From the IMG/VR virus record IMGVR_UViG_3300050821_002403, positions 1 to 30,723 of that record: 30,723 nt of DNA. One strand, given 5' to 3'. Positions 1-6,332 of the stretch are shown piece after piece. Position numbers and translations under genes: made by a program. The notes below the pieces were generated by a model. The model did no database searches, had not been told where the DNA came from, and was given only the letters and a program-made list of their open reading frames with translations. The stretch's first letter is position 1. Each line of letters opens with the position of its first letter. The DNA comes from a virus.

Positions 1-464
1 TGCCGTGCTGGTTTTTATTCGATGCCGATTGGAGCTACACGCGGCAGAGCGAATCGCTGATCTGGCGGTGCTCGCGGATCGTGCCAGTGGGGCGAATCAA
101 GTGGATTCCGGATAGCGATCACGTCGGGTTCGACAATTGCGCGTGGTATGAATTTCTCCCGGGGCACACAGCCGGACCGCTGTTCGTCCCGCGGGGCGCG
201 GCGTCGGCTGCGCTGATGGGACCGGACGAGCGCCGCCGGGCGGAAATCAAGGCGCGCGGGATCGTCGCCGAGCCCGGGCCGCTGTTCCAGTGCGGTCAGG
301 AGGCCCATGGGGAGGCCGCCGCGTCGACCTCACCTGCACAAGGGGAGGTGGCAGACGCCGCACCACCGCCGGCCGCTGCGCCCGCAGGGCCATCCTCGCG
401 CGAACTGCTGGCGAGGCTGCGAGGCAACATGCGAAAGCTACCGGTGCCGAGGATCACGGGATGA
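1..464 (+). CDS. C-terminal part of a phage protein, possibly a DNA methyltransferase (5' truncated)
   Basis: The frame is open from the window edge (first full codon at position 3), so the true start lies upstream. The visible part begins CWFLFDADWSYTRQ and continues through VPVGRIKWIPDS, DNCAWYEF and LFVPRG. Aromatic blocks of this kind resemble the last third of phage-encoded adenine methyltransferases, but the catalytic motif would be outside the window, so this is only a suggestion. The tail after about residue 95 is Ala/Pro-rich and low in complexity, and ends in a basic peptide. The stop overlaps the ATG of the next gene (ATGA), suggesting translational coupling. Confidence 0.55.
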   Translation, partial: PCWFLFDADWSYTRQSESLIWRCSRIVPVGRIKWIPDSDHVGFDNCAWYEFLPGHTAGPLFVPRGAASAALMGPDERRRAEIKARGIVAEPGPLFQCGQEAHGEAAASTSPAQGEVADAAPPPAAAPAGPSSRELLARLRGNMRKLPVPRITG

Positions 465-811
465 AACCGATTGACGCGCTTTTTGCTCAAGTCAAATGGA
501 CGTGCACGAACTGCGGCAAGCCCGCCGACCCGAATGTGACGTGCTCGTGCTCGGAAAAATGCGAGTGCGGCCACACAAAAGTCCGCGGCACTGAGTGCAC
601 GAACGGGGTTTGGCACGCCACGCAAGCCATTGCAGAGGAAATGGCCGAACTGATCGTGGAGGACATGGCGCAGAGCTATCGCCTGTTTCAAAAGGGCTAC
701 ATGGTCGACCGACTCAAGCGCGCGGTGATCCGGCAGGCTCACGAGGTGATGCCGGACGTTTTCGACGGCGTGGAGGCCGCCCGGCGCACCAAACACAAGC
801 GGTCGCGGTGA
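461..811 (+). CDS. Cys-rich small protein, probable zinc-binding
   Basis: 116 residues, starting at the ATG that overlaps the upstream stop by 4 nt. The N-terminal half carries cysteines at 15, 18, 28, 30, 34, 36 and 46 (CTNC, CSCSEKCEC), an arrangement typical of small metal-binding ribbons. The C-terminal half is charged and helical and ends in a Lys/Arg cluster (RRTKHKRSR) that could touch nucleic acid. No family is recognised. An in-frame extension upstream is possible on paper but would overlap the preceding gene heavily, so the coupled start is preferred. Confidence 0.7.
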   Translation: MKPIDALFAQVKWTCTNCGKPADPNVTCSCSEKCECGHTKVRGTECTNGVWHATQAIAEEMAELIVEDMAQSYRLFQKGYMVDRLKRAVIRQAHEVMPDVFDGVEAARRTKHKRSR

Positions 812-864
812 GTCGGGTTATCCACCGCAATAGGTACGGCTTGCCGACTCACCGGGAGGCTGCC

Positions 865-905
865 AAAAAAGAGAGGCCCCGCGGCGCTGCGAGACGCCCG
901 GGGCC
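865..905 (-). terminator. Intrinsic terminator reading leftward
   Basis: GGCCCCG-c-GGCG pairs with CGCC-CGGGGCC around an 8-nt loop (875-905). The flank at 865-870 is six A, which becomes a U-run only when read on the minus strand. No comparable T-run follows on the plus strand. No minus-strand gene lies to its right until about 9.6 kb, so its client is unknown. It might still weaken rightward transcription out of the first two genes. Confidence 0.65.
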
Positions 906-928
906 GTGACCGATGAATGTTTTGGTGG

Positions 929-958
929 CTGACATCGGATTTGCCCGCAGAATACGAT
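929..958 (+). promoter_or_regulatory. Predicted sigma70-type promoter for the replication gene
   Basis: CTGACA (929-934) is one mismatch from TTGACA. It is followed after 18 nt by TACGAT (953-958), two mismatches from TATAAT. A GC dyad (CCCGC at 944-948, GCGGG at 961-965) brackets the -10 box and could be an operator. The site lies just after the hairpin at 875-905 and 60 nt before the GTG at 1019, so it would open the replication operon. This is prediction from sequence only. Confidence 0.45.
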
Positions 959-1018
959 TCGCGGGTTATGGCGTCAAGCCGCACGGAATCCAGCCGCCAG
1001 TTTTAACGGGGGACAGCC

Positions 1019-1774
1019 GTGACCATCATCCGACGCGAGCACACCAAAAATTACACCACAATTGGCAACGACTGCTTTTTGGACGAAACTCTGTCCGCCG
1101 AATCTCTTGGCGTGCTGTGCTTCCTGATTAGTAAGCCGAACGATTGGCGCGTGATGCCGGCGGCGCTGGCCAATCGGTTCAAGTGCGGCCGTGACCGGAT
1201 TTACCGAATCCTCAACGAATTGTCGGATGCCGGTTATGTGATCCGCACGCGGGTGCGAGACGAGGACACCAAGGCATGGAAGGCCACAGAGTACGTCATT
1301 CGGGATGAAAGGGGGCCACGTACTGAAAACCCGGACGTGGCTGACCTGCCCCCAGAAAAGCCACATCTGGAAAAGCCGGACGTGGAAAATCAGACGCTAC
1401 TAAATACTGATTCAACCAAAGACAGATTAGAACCAAATACGGAATCACAAACGGACGCGCGCGAAACGCGCTTGCTGTCCGACTGGCCAGCCGACTATCG
1501 CGATATATTTTGGTCAAAATATCCGAATAAGAAAGAGAAGGCGCGGGCGATGAACGCGCTGGACCGGGTGCGCAAAGCAGGAAAAACCCGCTGGGCCGAT
1601 TTGCTCGCCGGACTGGAACGATATATAATTTCGGAAACGGTCCAACGGGGATTTGTGAAGTACCCCGAGCGGTGGATCAAATACGAGTGCTGGAAAGACG
1701 AGGAACAAACGACGCCTCACGCTGTTGAGCGGCCGGCGTCATTTTTCGATGTAGCGGCAGGGAAAGCATGGTGA
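1019..1774 (+). CDS. Helix-turn-helix replication protein (phage replisome organiser / DnaT-like)
   Basis: 251 residues. The GTG start is chosen because ACGGGGGACA supplies a Shine-Dalgarno just upstream and the next in-frame starts cut into the conserved N-terminus. Residues 1-95 form a winged-helix domain: ETLSAESLGVLCFLISKPNDW, then a recognition segment with CGRDRIYRILNELSDAGYV. A polar linker (about 100-155) leads to a C-terminal domain starting FWSKYPNKKEKARA and ending FVKYPERWIKYECW. That layout is found in phage replication-initiation and helicase-loader proteins that bind the origin and recruit the host helicase. Its stop overlaps the next gene by 7 nt, and the pair probably acts together. 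No separate origin could be identified. Confidence 0.75.
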   Translation: MTIIRREHTKNYTTIGNDCFLDETLSAESLGVLCFLISKPNDWRVMPAALANRFKCGRDRIYRILNELSDAGYVIRTRVRDEDTKAWKATEYVIRDERGPRTENPDVADLPPEKPHLEKPDVENQTLLNTDSTKDRLEPNTESQTDARETRLLSDWPADYRDIFWSKYPNKKEKARAMNALDRVRKAGKTRWADLLAGLERYIISETVQRGFVKYPERWIKYECWKDEEQTTPHAVERPASFFDVAAGKAW

Positions 1775-2508
1775 ACGAGGTTACCAAGGTCAGCGGGTCA
1801 GTTCCGGCAGTTCGCCCGGAGGTCGCTGCTATGGCCGATCACTGGAACGACCTTGTGGAGGTCGTGCGCGGCGTTGAGACGCTGCCGAGGCTGCCGGGCC
1901 ACGAGGCGCGGTCGGCGCTGCAGGCGCGCGCGGTGGACCTGCACGCGGCGCTGCGGCCCATTTCGCTGGCCAGCGAGGAAATGAAGCGGGCCGCGGAGGC
2001 GTGCGCGCACCTGCTCGGGGCCTACGCGAACAACCGCGTGGCCGACCCGCTCGGGCAGGCCAAGCTTTACGCGACGCATTTACAGGATCAGCCGCTTTTC
2101 GCAATCCGGCAGGCGTGCGACGATTTCCGCAACCGGCGGGTGTTCGACGTGAACAGCGACGGCGACCGGGTTTATTTCACGCTTGACCATGCGCCGAGCG
2201 CGTTCCGGCTGTTGGATCAGGTGAAAAAGATTGCGGACGCCTATCGCGCCGAGCACTGGAAAATCAGCCGCGTGCTGAAAATTACGCACATCAAACCGGA
2301 GAATCGGCACATTTCCACAGAGGAAGCGGAAAGCGTCGCGCGGCAGATTCGCGAACTGGCGGCGCGGCTTGGCTCTGGGCTGGACGTTGAGCGTGCACAG
2401 GAGCGGGAGCGGATCAGGCGGGAGGCGCAGGAGGCGCGCGACAGGGCAAAGCGAATCATCGAAAATGCAGCCCGAGCCAGAGCGGACGAAACCGCGGCGC
2501 ATCCATGA
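1768..2508 (+). CDS. Helical protein downstream of the replication initiator, unknown function
   Basis: 246 residues, start inside the 3' end of the replication gene (overlap 7 nt). The sequence is mostly helical. The central part contains LYATHLQDQPLFAIRQACDD followed by short segments including FDVNSDGDRVYFTLDHAPS. The last 50 residues are a charged coiled coil (ERAQERERIRREAQEARD) with a basic end. The position, just behind an initiator, suggests a helicase loader or replication accessory protein, but there is no Walker A motif and I do not recognise the family. Confidence 0.7.
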   Translation: MVNEVTKVSGSVPAVRPEVAAMADHWNDLVEVVRGVETLPRLPGHEARSALQARAVDLHAALRPISLASEEMKRAAEACAHLLGAYANNRVADPLGQAKLYATHLQDQPLFAIRQACDDFRNRRVFDVNSDGDRVYFTLDHAPSAFRLLDQVKKIADAYRAEHWKISRVLKITHIKPENRHISTEEAESVARQIRELAARLGSGLDVERAQERERIRREAQEARDRAKRIIENAARARADETAAHP

Positions 2509-2520
2509 CCGGACCCGACT

Positions 2521-2730
2521 ATGTGCGATTGCCTCAATGTGCGCGCCCGCGTGACGGGCGAGCTATACGCCGACGACGAACGGGTAATGGCCGCGCGATT
2601 TTTCTGCGAGGATTGCCGCGCGGAATTTCGCACGCTCGTTTGCACGACTGACGACGGCGGCGTGACCACCCACCTGCGGATCGTCCGCACCGGCAAGACG
2701 GCAACGCAAACCTACAGGCTGGCATCATGA
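2521..2730 (+). CDS. Small zinc-ribbon-like protein
   Basis: 69 residues. The protein carries MCDC at its start and FFCEDCRAEF in the middle, giving two CxC/CxxC knuckles suited to one zinc ion, followed by a beta-rich half (VTTHLRIVRTGKTATQTYRL). The Shine-Dalgarno is weak (GGA 10 nt upstream). A different frame starts with an ATGA overlap at 2505 but encodes an unconvincing Arg-rich peptide, so this frame is preferred. The stop overlaps the next ATG by 4 nt. No family assigned. Confidence 0.6.
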   Translation: MCDCLNVRARVTGELYADDERVMAARFFCEDCRAEFRTLVCTTDDGGVTTHLRIVRTGKTATQTYRLAS

Positions 2731-2963
2731 GTGTTATTCCATCACGAGGCCGTTTCTCTATGCCACGCCCTTTGTCTTACACGGTCTATCCGAAATGGTT
2801 TGGCGGCTTTGAGAATGCCCGTGCCGCGATGGCGGAGCTAGGGCGTTCCACGGCCGATTACCGCGGATGGACCTTCGGCGGCCTGACCATGACGCCGGAC
2901 GGGTTTGATGATCGTGGGGAACGCTACATCGCGACCGTGGATTATCGGAATCGATTGTGCTAG
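2727..2963 (+). CDS. Hypothetical protein, 78 aa
   Basis: The ATG overlaps the upstream stop (ATGA). An internal ATG at 2760 (MPRPLSYTVYPKWFGG) is an alternative start. The product is aromatic-rich (YPKWFGGFENARA, YRGWTFGG) and ends in RYIATVDYRNRLC. No domain is recognised. It is the last gene before a non-coding gap of about 220 nt and so closes the replication operon. Confidence 0.55.
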   Translation: MSVIPSRGRFSMPRPLSYTVYPKWFGGFENARAAMAELGRSTADYRGWTFGGLTMTPDGFDDRGERYIATVDYRNRLC

Positions 2964-3002
2964 AGGATTTCCGTTCCTGCGCCCTGCCGGTGACAGGACC
3001 AC

Positions 3003-3087
3003 GGGGCGGCCCGTGTCCATGGCGTTACGCATAGACACTCCTGTTGCAAGCTGTGTTGAGCATTGCTCCACTGTTCCGGGCCGCCCC
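3003..3087. repeat. 11-bp perfect inverted repeat in a non-coding gap
   Basis: GGGGCGGCCCG at 3003-3013 is matched exactly by CGGGCCGCCCC at 3077-3087, enclosing 63 nt. The gap 2964-3180 has no convincing gene on the plus strand. The structure could cap the transcript of the preceding genes, form a structured small RNA, or be a protein-binding dyad. No T-run follows on either side, so it is not a standard terminator. Confidence 0.5.
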
Positions 3088-3128
3088 AACCTCTCCTAAT
3101 TTATTTCGCCTATCCGCTAATTTAGCTA

Positions 3129-3156
3129 TTGACGTAGCCTCCGAACCTGCTAGGTT
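3129..3156 (+). promoter_or_regulatory. Predicted promoter for the small-gene cluster
   Basis: TTGACG (3129-3134), then a 16-nt spacer and TAGGTT (3151-3156). The surrounding DNA is locally AT-rich (CTAATTTATTTCGCC and CTAATTTAGCTA upstream), as expected for a promoter in this GC-rich genome. A good ribosome-binding site (CAGGAG) follows at 3167-3172, 8 nt before the ATG at 3181. It would drive the run of tiny genes from 3181 onward. Confidence 0.5.
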
Positions 3157-3180
3157 AATCAGGCAGCAGGAGATTCCGCC

Positions 3181-3384
3181 ATGATTATCGAAACCTCAGA
3201 CAACCGATTTTATACCGTTTGGCCGACGATGGTTCCTAGCATGGATCATGTCTGGAACGGCTATCCGGTAAAGCCAGATCGTAAACAAGGGAAGTGGGTT
3301 TTAACCGCAGCCGGTCGGCGCGCTCATGACGCCAATCGCCCCCAACTGATCCGCAAGGCCGCAACCCGAATTGTGGAGGCCTGA
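3181..3384 (+). CDS. Hypothetical protein, 67 aa
   Basis: Starts at an ATG with CAGGAG 8 nt upstream, directly behind the predicted promoter. The product begins MIIETSDNRFYTVWPT, carries HVWNGYPVKPDRKQGKWVL, and ends in a basic helix (RPQLIRKAATRIVEA). It is predicted soluble with no recognised domain. It is the first gene of the cluster and so probably the most strongly expressed. Confidence 0.65.
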   Translation: MIIETSDNRFYTVWPTMVPSMDHVWNGYPVKPDRKQGKWVLTAAGRRAHDANRPQLIRKAATRIVEA

Positions 3385-3387
3385 GCC

Positions 3388-3585
3388 ATGGGCTACATCA
3401 TCACATCCGACGACCCGCACGCCATCATCGCGCTATTCATTGCGCCTCGCTTCGACCAGCATGTGAGGGCGTACCGCCGGCACCGATTCGCTGCGCAGAT
3501 CGCGGCCGACGCGGCCCGCCCGCTGGACGATGTGGCGGCTGGCCTGCGGGCGCTGCGCTCGCGCAAGCTGTTCGAGGAGGGGTGA
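3388..3585 (+). CDS. Hypothetical protein, 65 aa
   Basis: Separated by 3 nt from the previous stop, so translationally coupled. The sequence is helical and Ala/Arg-rich (VRAYRRHRFAAQIAADAARP, LRALRSRKLF) with no cysteines or membrane segment. No domain recognised. Confidence 0.6.
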   Translation: MGYIITSDDPHAIIALFIAPRFDQHVRAYRRHRFAAQIAADAARPLDDVAAGLRALRSRKLFEEG

Positions 3586-3588
3586 GCG

Positions 3589-3795
3589 ATGGGCAAACCG
3601 GAAAAGTGGAAAATGCCAGCGTGGATGGAACCCTACCGCGAATCGATCATCAACACGGGCGGCAATGCCGTCGAGGATATGATGAACGGCGACGCCGATC
3701 CGCGCATCAACCTTCCGCTCTCGACGCTGCAGGCTTGCGTGAAATCGCAAGTCGGGCTGCTCGGCATCTTGCGAAAGCGAGATTTGCTCAAATGA
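3589..3795 (+). CDS. Hypothetical protein, 68 aa
   Basis: ATG 3 nt after the previous stop, with GAGGAGGGG upstream as a strong ribosome-binding site. The N-terminus is Lys/Trp-rich (MGKPEKWKMPAWMEPYRESI) and the middle contains GGNAVEDMMNGDADPRINLP. I recognise no domain. Confidence 0.65.
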   Translation: MGKPEKWKMPAWMEPYRESIINTGGNAVEDMMNGDADPRINLPLSTLQACVKSQVGLLGILRKRDLLK

Positions 3796-4046
3796 CCGCA
3801 GCCCTATCCGAGCACATGACGCGCGCGCTAGCGGCGATCAAGGCCAGCGGTGGCCTCGCGATCCCCGAGGGCGGCGGGTGGTGGAAAGGTGGCAACGGTG
3901 AGCGGCTGACTTTCGTGCATCCAGAATATCAATATCCGCTTTCTGTGCAAACAGCCACAATTTACGCGCTCGTCACTCGGAATCTGCTCGCACGTAAGAA
4001 TTTCGACCGCGCGGCGTGGCGCGACACTTACGAGGTGGTGCCGTGA
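3792..4046 (+). CDS. Hypothetical protein, 84 aa
   Basis: The start at 3792 overlaps the preceding stop (ATGA). The frame is open further upstream, but that part is antisense-like Arg-rich sequence inside the previous gene. The product has EHMTRALAAIKASGGLAIPE, a WWKGG turn, and YALVTRNLLA followed by a helical tail. This resembles the small winged-helix-like phage peptides that read 'overall helix, GG turn, beta, helix', but the match is too weak to name. Confidence 0.6.
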   Translation: MTAALSEHMTRALAAIKASGGLAIPEGGGWWKGGNGERLTFVHPEYQYPLSVQTATIYALVTRNLLARKNFDRAAWRDTYEVVP

Positions 4047-4252
4047 AGCGCATCTACTCTGAGGACGGAACAAAGTCAGCGCCGGCATGGATTGTGTTGA
4101 GCGCATGGATCATCGCTGCGCCATTCCTGCTTTCGTTCGCCTTTTTCTGGACCTTAATCAAGGAAATCCGTCGCGCTTTTTGGTATGCTTGGTTGGAAGT
4201 GAGAATCGAAGTCGAATCGGCGCAGACCTATTGGCGGGAGCGTCGGCGATGA
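4043..4252 (+). CDS. Small single-pass membrane protein
   Basis: 69 residues from a GTG that overlaps the previous stop (GTGA). One clear transmembrane segment, WIVLSAWIIAAPFLLSFAFF, follows a short basic N-terminus (MKRIYSEDGTKS), so the N-terminus is probably inside or only weakly oriented. A charged amphipathic C-terminus with many Trp, Glu and Arg follows (WYAWLEVRIEVE). The stop overlaps the next ATG. Its role is unknown; it could be a superinfection or lysis accessory. Confidence 0.6.
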   Translation: MKRIYSEDGTKSAPAWIVLSAWIIAAPFLLSFAFFWTLIKEIRRAFWYAWLEVRIEVESAQTYWRERRR

Positions 4253-4431
4253 TCGATAGGCAACACGGGAAAATCGTAATCGAATGCGACTCGTGCGACG
4301 AGGTTTTCGAGGGCGAGCCGCGCGAGGAATTTGCCGATACGTGGGCCAGCGCCAAGCGCGACGGGTGGAGCACGCGACAGATTGCCGGCGAGTGGCTGCA
4401 CGGTTGCCCGCGCTGCGGAGCGCCAACGTAA
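4249..4431 (+). CDS. Small zinc-ribbon protein, 60 aa
   Basis: ATG overlaps the upstream stop by 4 nt. Two CxxC knuckles, CDSC at 13-16 and CPRC at 53-56, enclose a helical insert (EEFADTWASAKRDGWSTRQI), the classic pattern of a treble-clef or ribbon zinc site. Phage proteins of this shape are usually annotated as hypothetical, and transcription or DNA-binding adaptor roles are possible. Its stop TAA shares its last base with the next ATG. Confidence 0.65.
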   Translation: MIDRQHGKIVIECDSCDEVFEGEPREEFADTWASAKRDGWSTRQIAGEWLHGCPRCGAPT

Positions 4432-4583
4432 TGGCCGAACTGCTGTTGCCGTTCTTGGTGCTGATTGAGTTTTTGCGGCTCGGCGGCAATTTCCTACGGT
4501 GGCTGGATTCGATTTATCTGCTGTGGCCAGTCGCCGCGGTTGCTGTAGTTTTCGAAGTGAGACGACGCCGAAGGAGTCCATGA
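4431..4583 (+). CDS. Small membrane protein, 50 aa
   Basis: Starts on the last base of the preceding TAA. Two hydrophobic stretches, LLLPFLVLIEFL near the N-terminus and IYLLWPVAAVAVVF near the C-terminus, are followed by a strongly basic tail (EVRRRRRSP), giving a predicted inside C-terminus. The size and tail are holin-like, but no endolysin lies nearby, so a lysis role is speculation. Overlaps the next gene by 4 nt. Confidence 0.5.
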   Translation: MAELLLPFLVLIEFLRLGGNFLRWLDSIYLLWPVAAVAVVFEVRRRRRSP

Positions 4584-4705
4584 TGGCACGCAAGGCAAAG
4601 AAACTGATCAAAAAGCCGAAACGGCGATACGGCCGCGGCAAGCCGAAGGGCAGGCCACCGAAGGCTCTCCAAAAGCGCAGCCCGCGCTTTATCGGAGCAA
4701 TGTGA
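4580..4705 (+). CDS. 41-aa AT-hook-like basic peptide
   Basis: The start pair ATGATG overlaps the previous stop and is preceded by GAAGGAG. Of 41 residues, about half are Lys or Arg. The stretch RGKPKGRPPK contains the GRP core of an AT-hook flanked by basic residues, as in minor-groove binding peptides, and is followed by ALQKRSPRFIGAM. The peptide could bind AT-rich phage or host DNA. It lies between two membrane or secreted-type genes and is probably expressed only through coupling. Confidence 0.6.
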   Translation: MMARKAKKLIKKPKRRYGRGKPKGRPPKALQKRSPRFIGAM

Positions 4706-5158
4706 ATGAAATTGCTTGCCGCCGCGCTCCTGCTGGCTCATCTGAGTTATCCGCCTGACTGCTGCGGCGGGGACGACAAGCACGGGGATTGCCGGCCCGT
4801 GCCGTGTGCGGAGATCAGCGCGTTGAACGACGGGCTGGTGTGGCACCGCCTGTATTTCGATGCGGAGCGTCGCCGCGTGTCGCCCGATACGCAATGCCAC
4901 GTCTGCGCCCGGAATGACGCCTACCCGTTTTGCATTTTCACGCCGGAGGCCACATCGTTGGATGGGACAGTTGGATATCTTCAGCCTCTCGCCGATCTGA
5001 AGCCAGCAATGCGCGCCCTCGCAAAGCGCATGGTCGCCAAGGGACTGCTCAGCAAGCGCGGATTCCGTAAGGGCAAGGTTTACGTCACGCAACGCGGCAA
5101 TCGAGCATGGGAAGCGCGAACCATCTGCGAACGCGGAGGAGACCCGCGCGATGACTGA
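4706..5158 (+). CDS. Secreted Cys-rich protein with an unusual winged-helix-like C-terminus
   Basis: 150 residues. Residues 1-17 form a short signal-peptide-like segment (MKLLAAALLLAHLS). A Cys-rich part follows, with DCCGG, GDCRPVPC, CHVC and FCIF, a pattern I associate with small periplasmic proteins of Rhizobiales and their phages. From about residue 90 the sequence changes to KPAMRALAKRMVAKGLL and KGKVYVTQRGNRAWEA, which reads like the wing of a transcription-factor domain and does not fit an exported protein. An alternative frame opens at the junction (see findings), so this may be two fused genes. Stop overlaps the next gene by 8 nt. Confidence 0.6.
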   Translation: MKLLAAALLLAHLSYPPDCCGGDDKHGDCRPVPCAEISALNDGLVWHRLYFDAERRRVSPDTQCHVCARNDAYPFCIFTPEATSLDGTVGYLQPLADLKPAMRALAKRMVAKGLLSKRGFRKGKVYVTQRGNRAWEARTICERGGDPRDD

Positions 5159-5711
5159 AGGACCCCCGCCCATGACCTCGCTGGAGCTTCTGCCGCCGAC
5201 CGAAGTGATCGAACGATTGCGTAAGGGCGCGAGCGATCTTTGTTGCCCCGAATGTTGCTACGCAAACACCATGATCGCCGCTGCCGATCTTATCGAAGCC
5301 CTCACCCGCGCACCCTCCACGGTGGGAGTGGAGGCGGACGAAACTGGCTGGCTGATCGAACGCGGCGACGTTAAGCCGGAAATGATCCTCTACTTTCGGT
5401 TCGAGATCGTGGTCGATAAGGGCATCACGATCAAGCACTGGTCTTGGACTTCTGACAATTTGACCGCAACGAGATTTGCTCGAAAGGTTGATGCCGAACT
5501 CGCTTGGCAATGCGCAACGCAGCGCGATATCAGCGATGTCGATATTGTCAAGCATATGTGGTGCGGTCCCACCCTCGCGAGTGAGAAAGAGGGCGGGAAG
5601 AACGTCACCGACGAAATGATTCGGGCTGGTCGAGCCGCCCACCACAAGCACGGCTGCGGTGCAGTGCGAGAGATTTTCACCGCAATGCTCATGGCGCGGG
5701 ATCAACATTGA
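5151..5711 (+). CDS. Hypothetical phage protein, 186 aa, modular
   Basis: Starts within the 3' end of the previous gene; an ATG at 5172 (MTSLELLPP) is an alternative. Three blocks are visible. An N-terminal helix pair with CCPECCYAN ends at ADLIEALTRA. A middle block, TGWLIERGDVKPEMILYF to ATRFARKVDAELAW, is of the type that occurs in many phage hypotheticals and appears to be a small beta-hairpin/helix domain. The C-terminal block is EMIRAGRAAHHKHG to FTAMLMARDQ. The DNA between blocks two and three is a GC-rich palindrome (5567-5598), suggesting module joining. Function unknown. Confidence 0.65.
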   Translation: MTEGPPPMTSLELLPPTEVIERLRKGASDLCCPECCYANTMIAAADLIEALTRAPSTVGVEADETGWLIERGDVKPEMILYFRFEIVVDKGITIKHWSWTSDNLTATRFARKVDAELAWQCATQRDISDVDIVKHMWCGPTLASEKEGGKNVTDEMIRAGRAAHHKHGCGAVREIFTAMLMARDQH

Positions 5712-5851
5712 TGAAGATGTTGGCTCTAGGTATCACCCTGCTTGCCTTCGCCTTTGTTTTTGGCGGGTATCATATCGTGCACAAGCCGACGCCGGAACAA
5801 TTGTTCGGTTGCAAGTTTAGCGAAGTCACACCCAGCGGAGAATGTCCGTGA
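5711..5851 (+). CDS. Short signal-anchored peptide, 46 aa
   Basis: ATG shares one base with the preceding stop. The product MKMLALGITLLAFAFVFGGY is a single hydrophobic segment, followed by about 26 polar residues with two cysteines (EQLFGCKF, SGECP). It is probably anchored in the inner membrane with its tail outside. Below 60 residues it is easily missed, but the coupling on both sides supports it. Confidence 0.55.
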   Translation: MKMLALGITLLAFAFVFGGYHIVHKPTPEQLFGCKFSEVTPSGECP

Positions 5852-6129
5852 GCGATGCCCACGAAAATCCACGGCAGGAGCGTCCCCAAATCGTCAGCGT
5901 GCGCATGGAATATGCCGCACTCAAGGTTCGCTTTGGCAACACCACGCATCTGCGTATCGCATCGAACAAATTGATCGGTCATCAGTCGTGGCGCGAGGGC
6001 TATGGCACTCGTAAATTCGTTATCGAATACATGACGACGGCTGGAACGATCCGCTCCGAGTACGACACGGAAGAAAAATGGAAAGCAATTTTGGCGGGAC
6101 TGGATGCTGCGCTGGATGAGCCAATCTAA
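5842..6129 (+). CDS. Hypothetical protein, 95 aa
   Basis: ATG at 5842 with GGAGA just upstream; a GTG two codons later is an alternative start that fits the end of the previous gene better. The product is beta-rich (VSVRMEYAALKVRFGNTTHL, TTAGTIRSEYDTEEKW) and ends in AILAGLDAALDEPI. No domain recognised. A 23-nt spacer separates it from the next gene. Confidence 0.6.
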   Translation: MSVSDAHENPRQERPQIVSVRMEYAALKVRFGNTTHLRIASNKLIGHQSWREGYGTRKFVIEYMTTAGTIRSEYDTEEKWKAILAGLDAALDEPI

Positions 6130-6152
6130 GAAGGATAATCTAGCGGAGTACG

Positions 6153-6332
6153 ATGATGTCGAATGAGCAACCATTTGATATTTGCGAGTGTGGCGACTAT
6201 CGCCACCAACATGTTGACGGCATTGGTCGCTGTCGGCTCGGCAGCCTATGCGCGCCGTCCCAATGTCAAAAGTTTCGCCTTTTTCGGTGCGAATCCCCCA
6301 CATCGTTGATCGCAAAGGGAGAGGGGAAATGA
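6153..6332 (+). CDS. Small Cys/His-rich protein, 59 aa
   Basis: GCGGAG lies 6 nt before the ATGATG start. The product contains FDICECGDYRHQHVDGIGRC, then CRLGSLCAPSQCQKF. The spacing CxCGxxxxxH...C...C...C is a recurrent small zinc-knuckle design in Alphaproteobacteria phages. The C-terminal 18 residues after QKFRLFRC look less constrained. Its stop overlaps the next ATG by 4 nt, and the preceding spacing is normal. I consider it a genuine gene despite its size. Confidence 0.65.
   Translation: MMSNEQPFDICECGDYRHQHVDGIGRCRLGSLCAPSQCQKFRLFRCESPTSLIAKGEGK

Noticed and set aside
913-1131. Plus-strand frame starting at 913
   Set aside because: It overlaps the replication gene for over 110 nt in another frame and has no ribosome-binding site; the region is better explained as promoter and leader.
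2505-2650. ATGA-coupled alternative frame at 2505
   Set aside because: It encodes an Arg-rich peptide without structure; the overlapping frame with CxC/CxxC knuckles is more protein-like.
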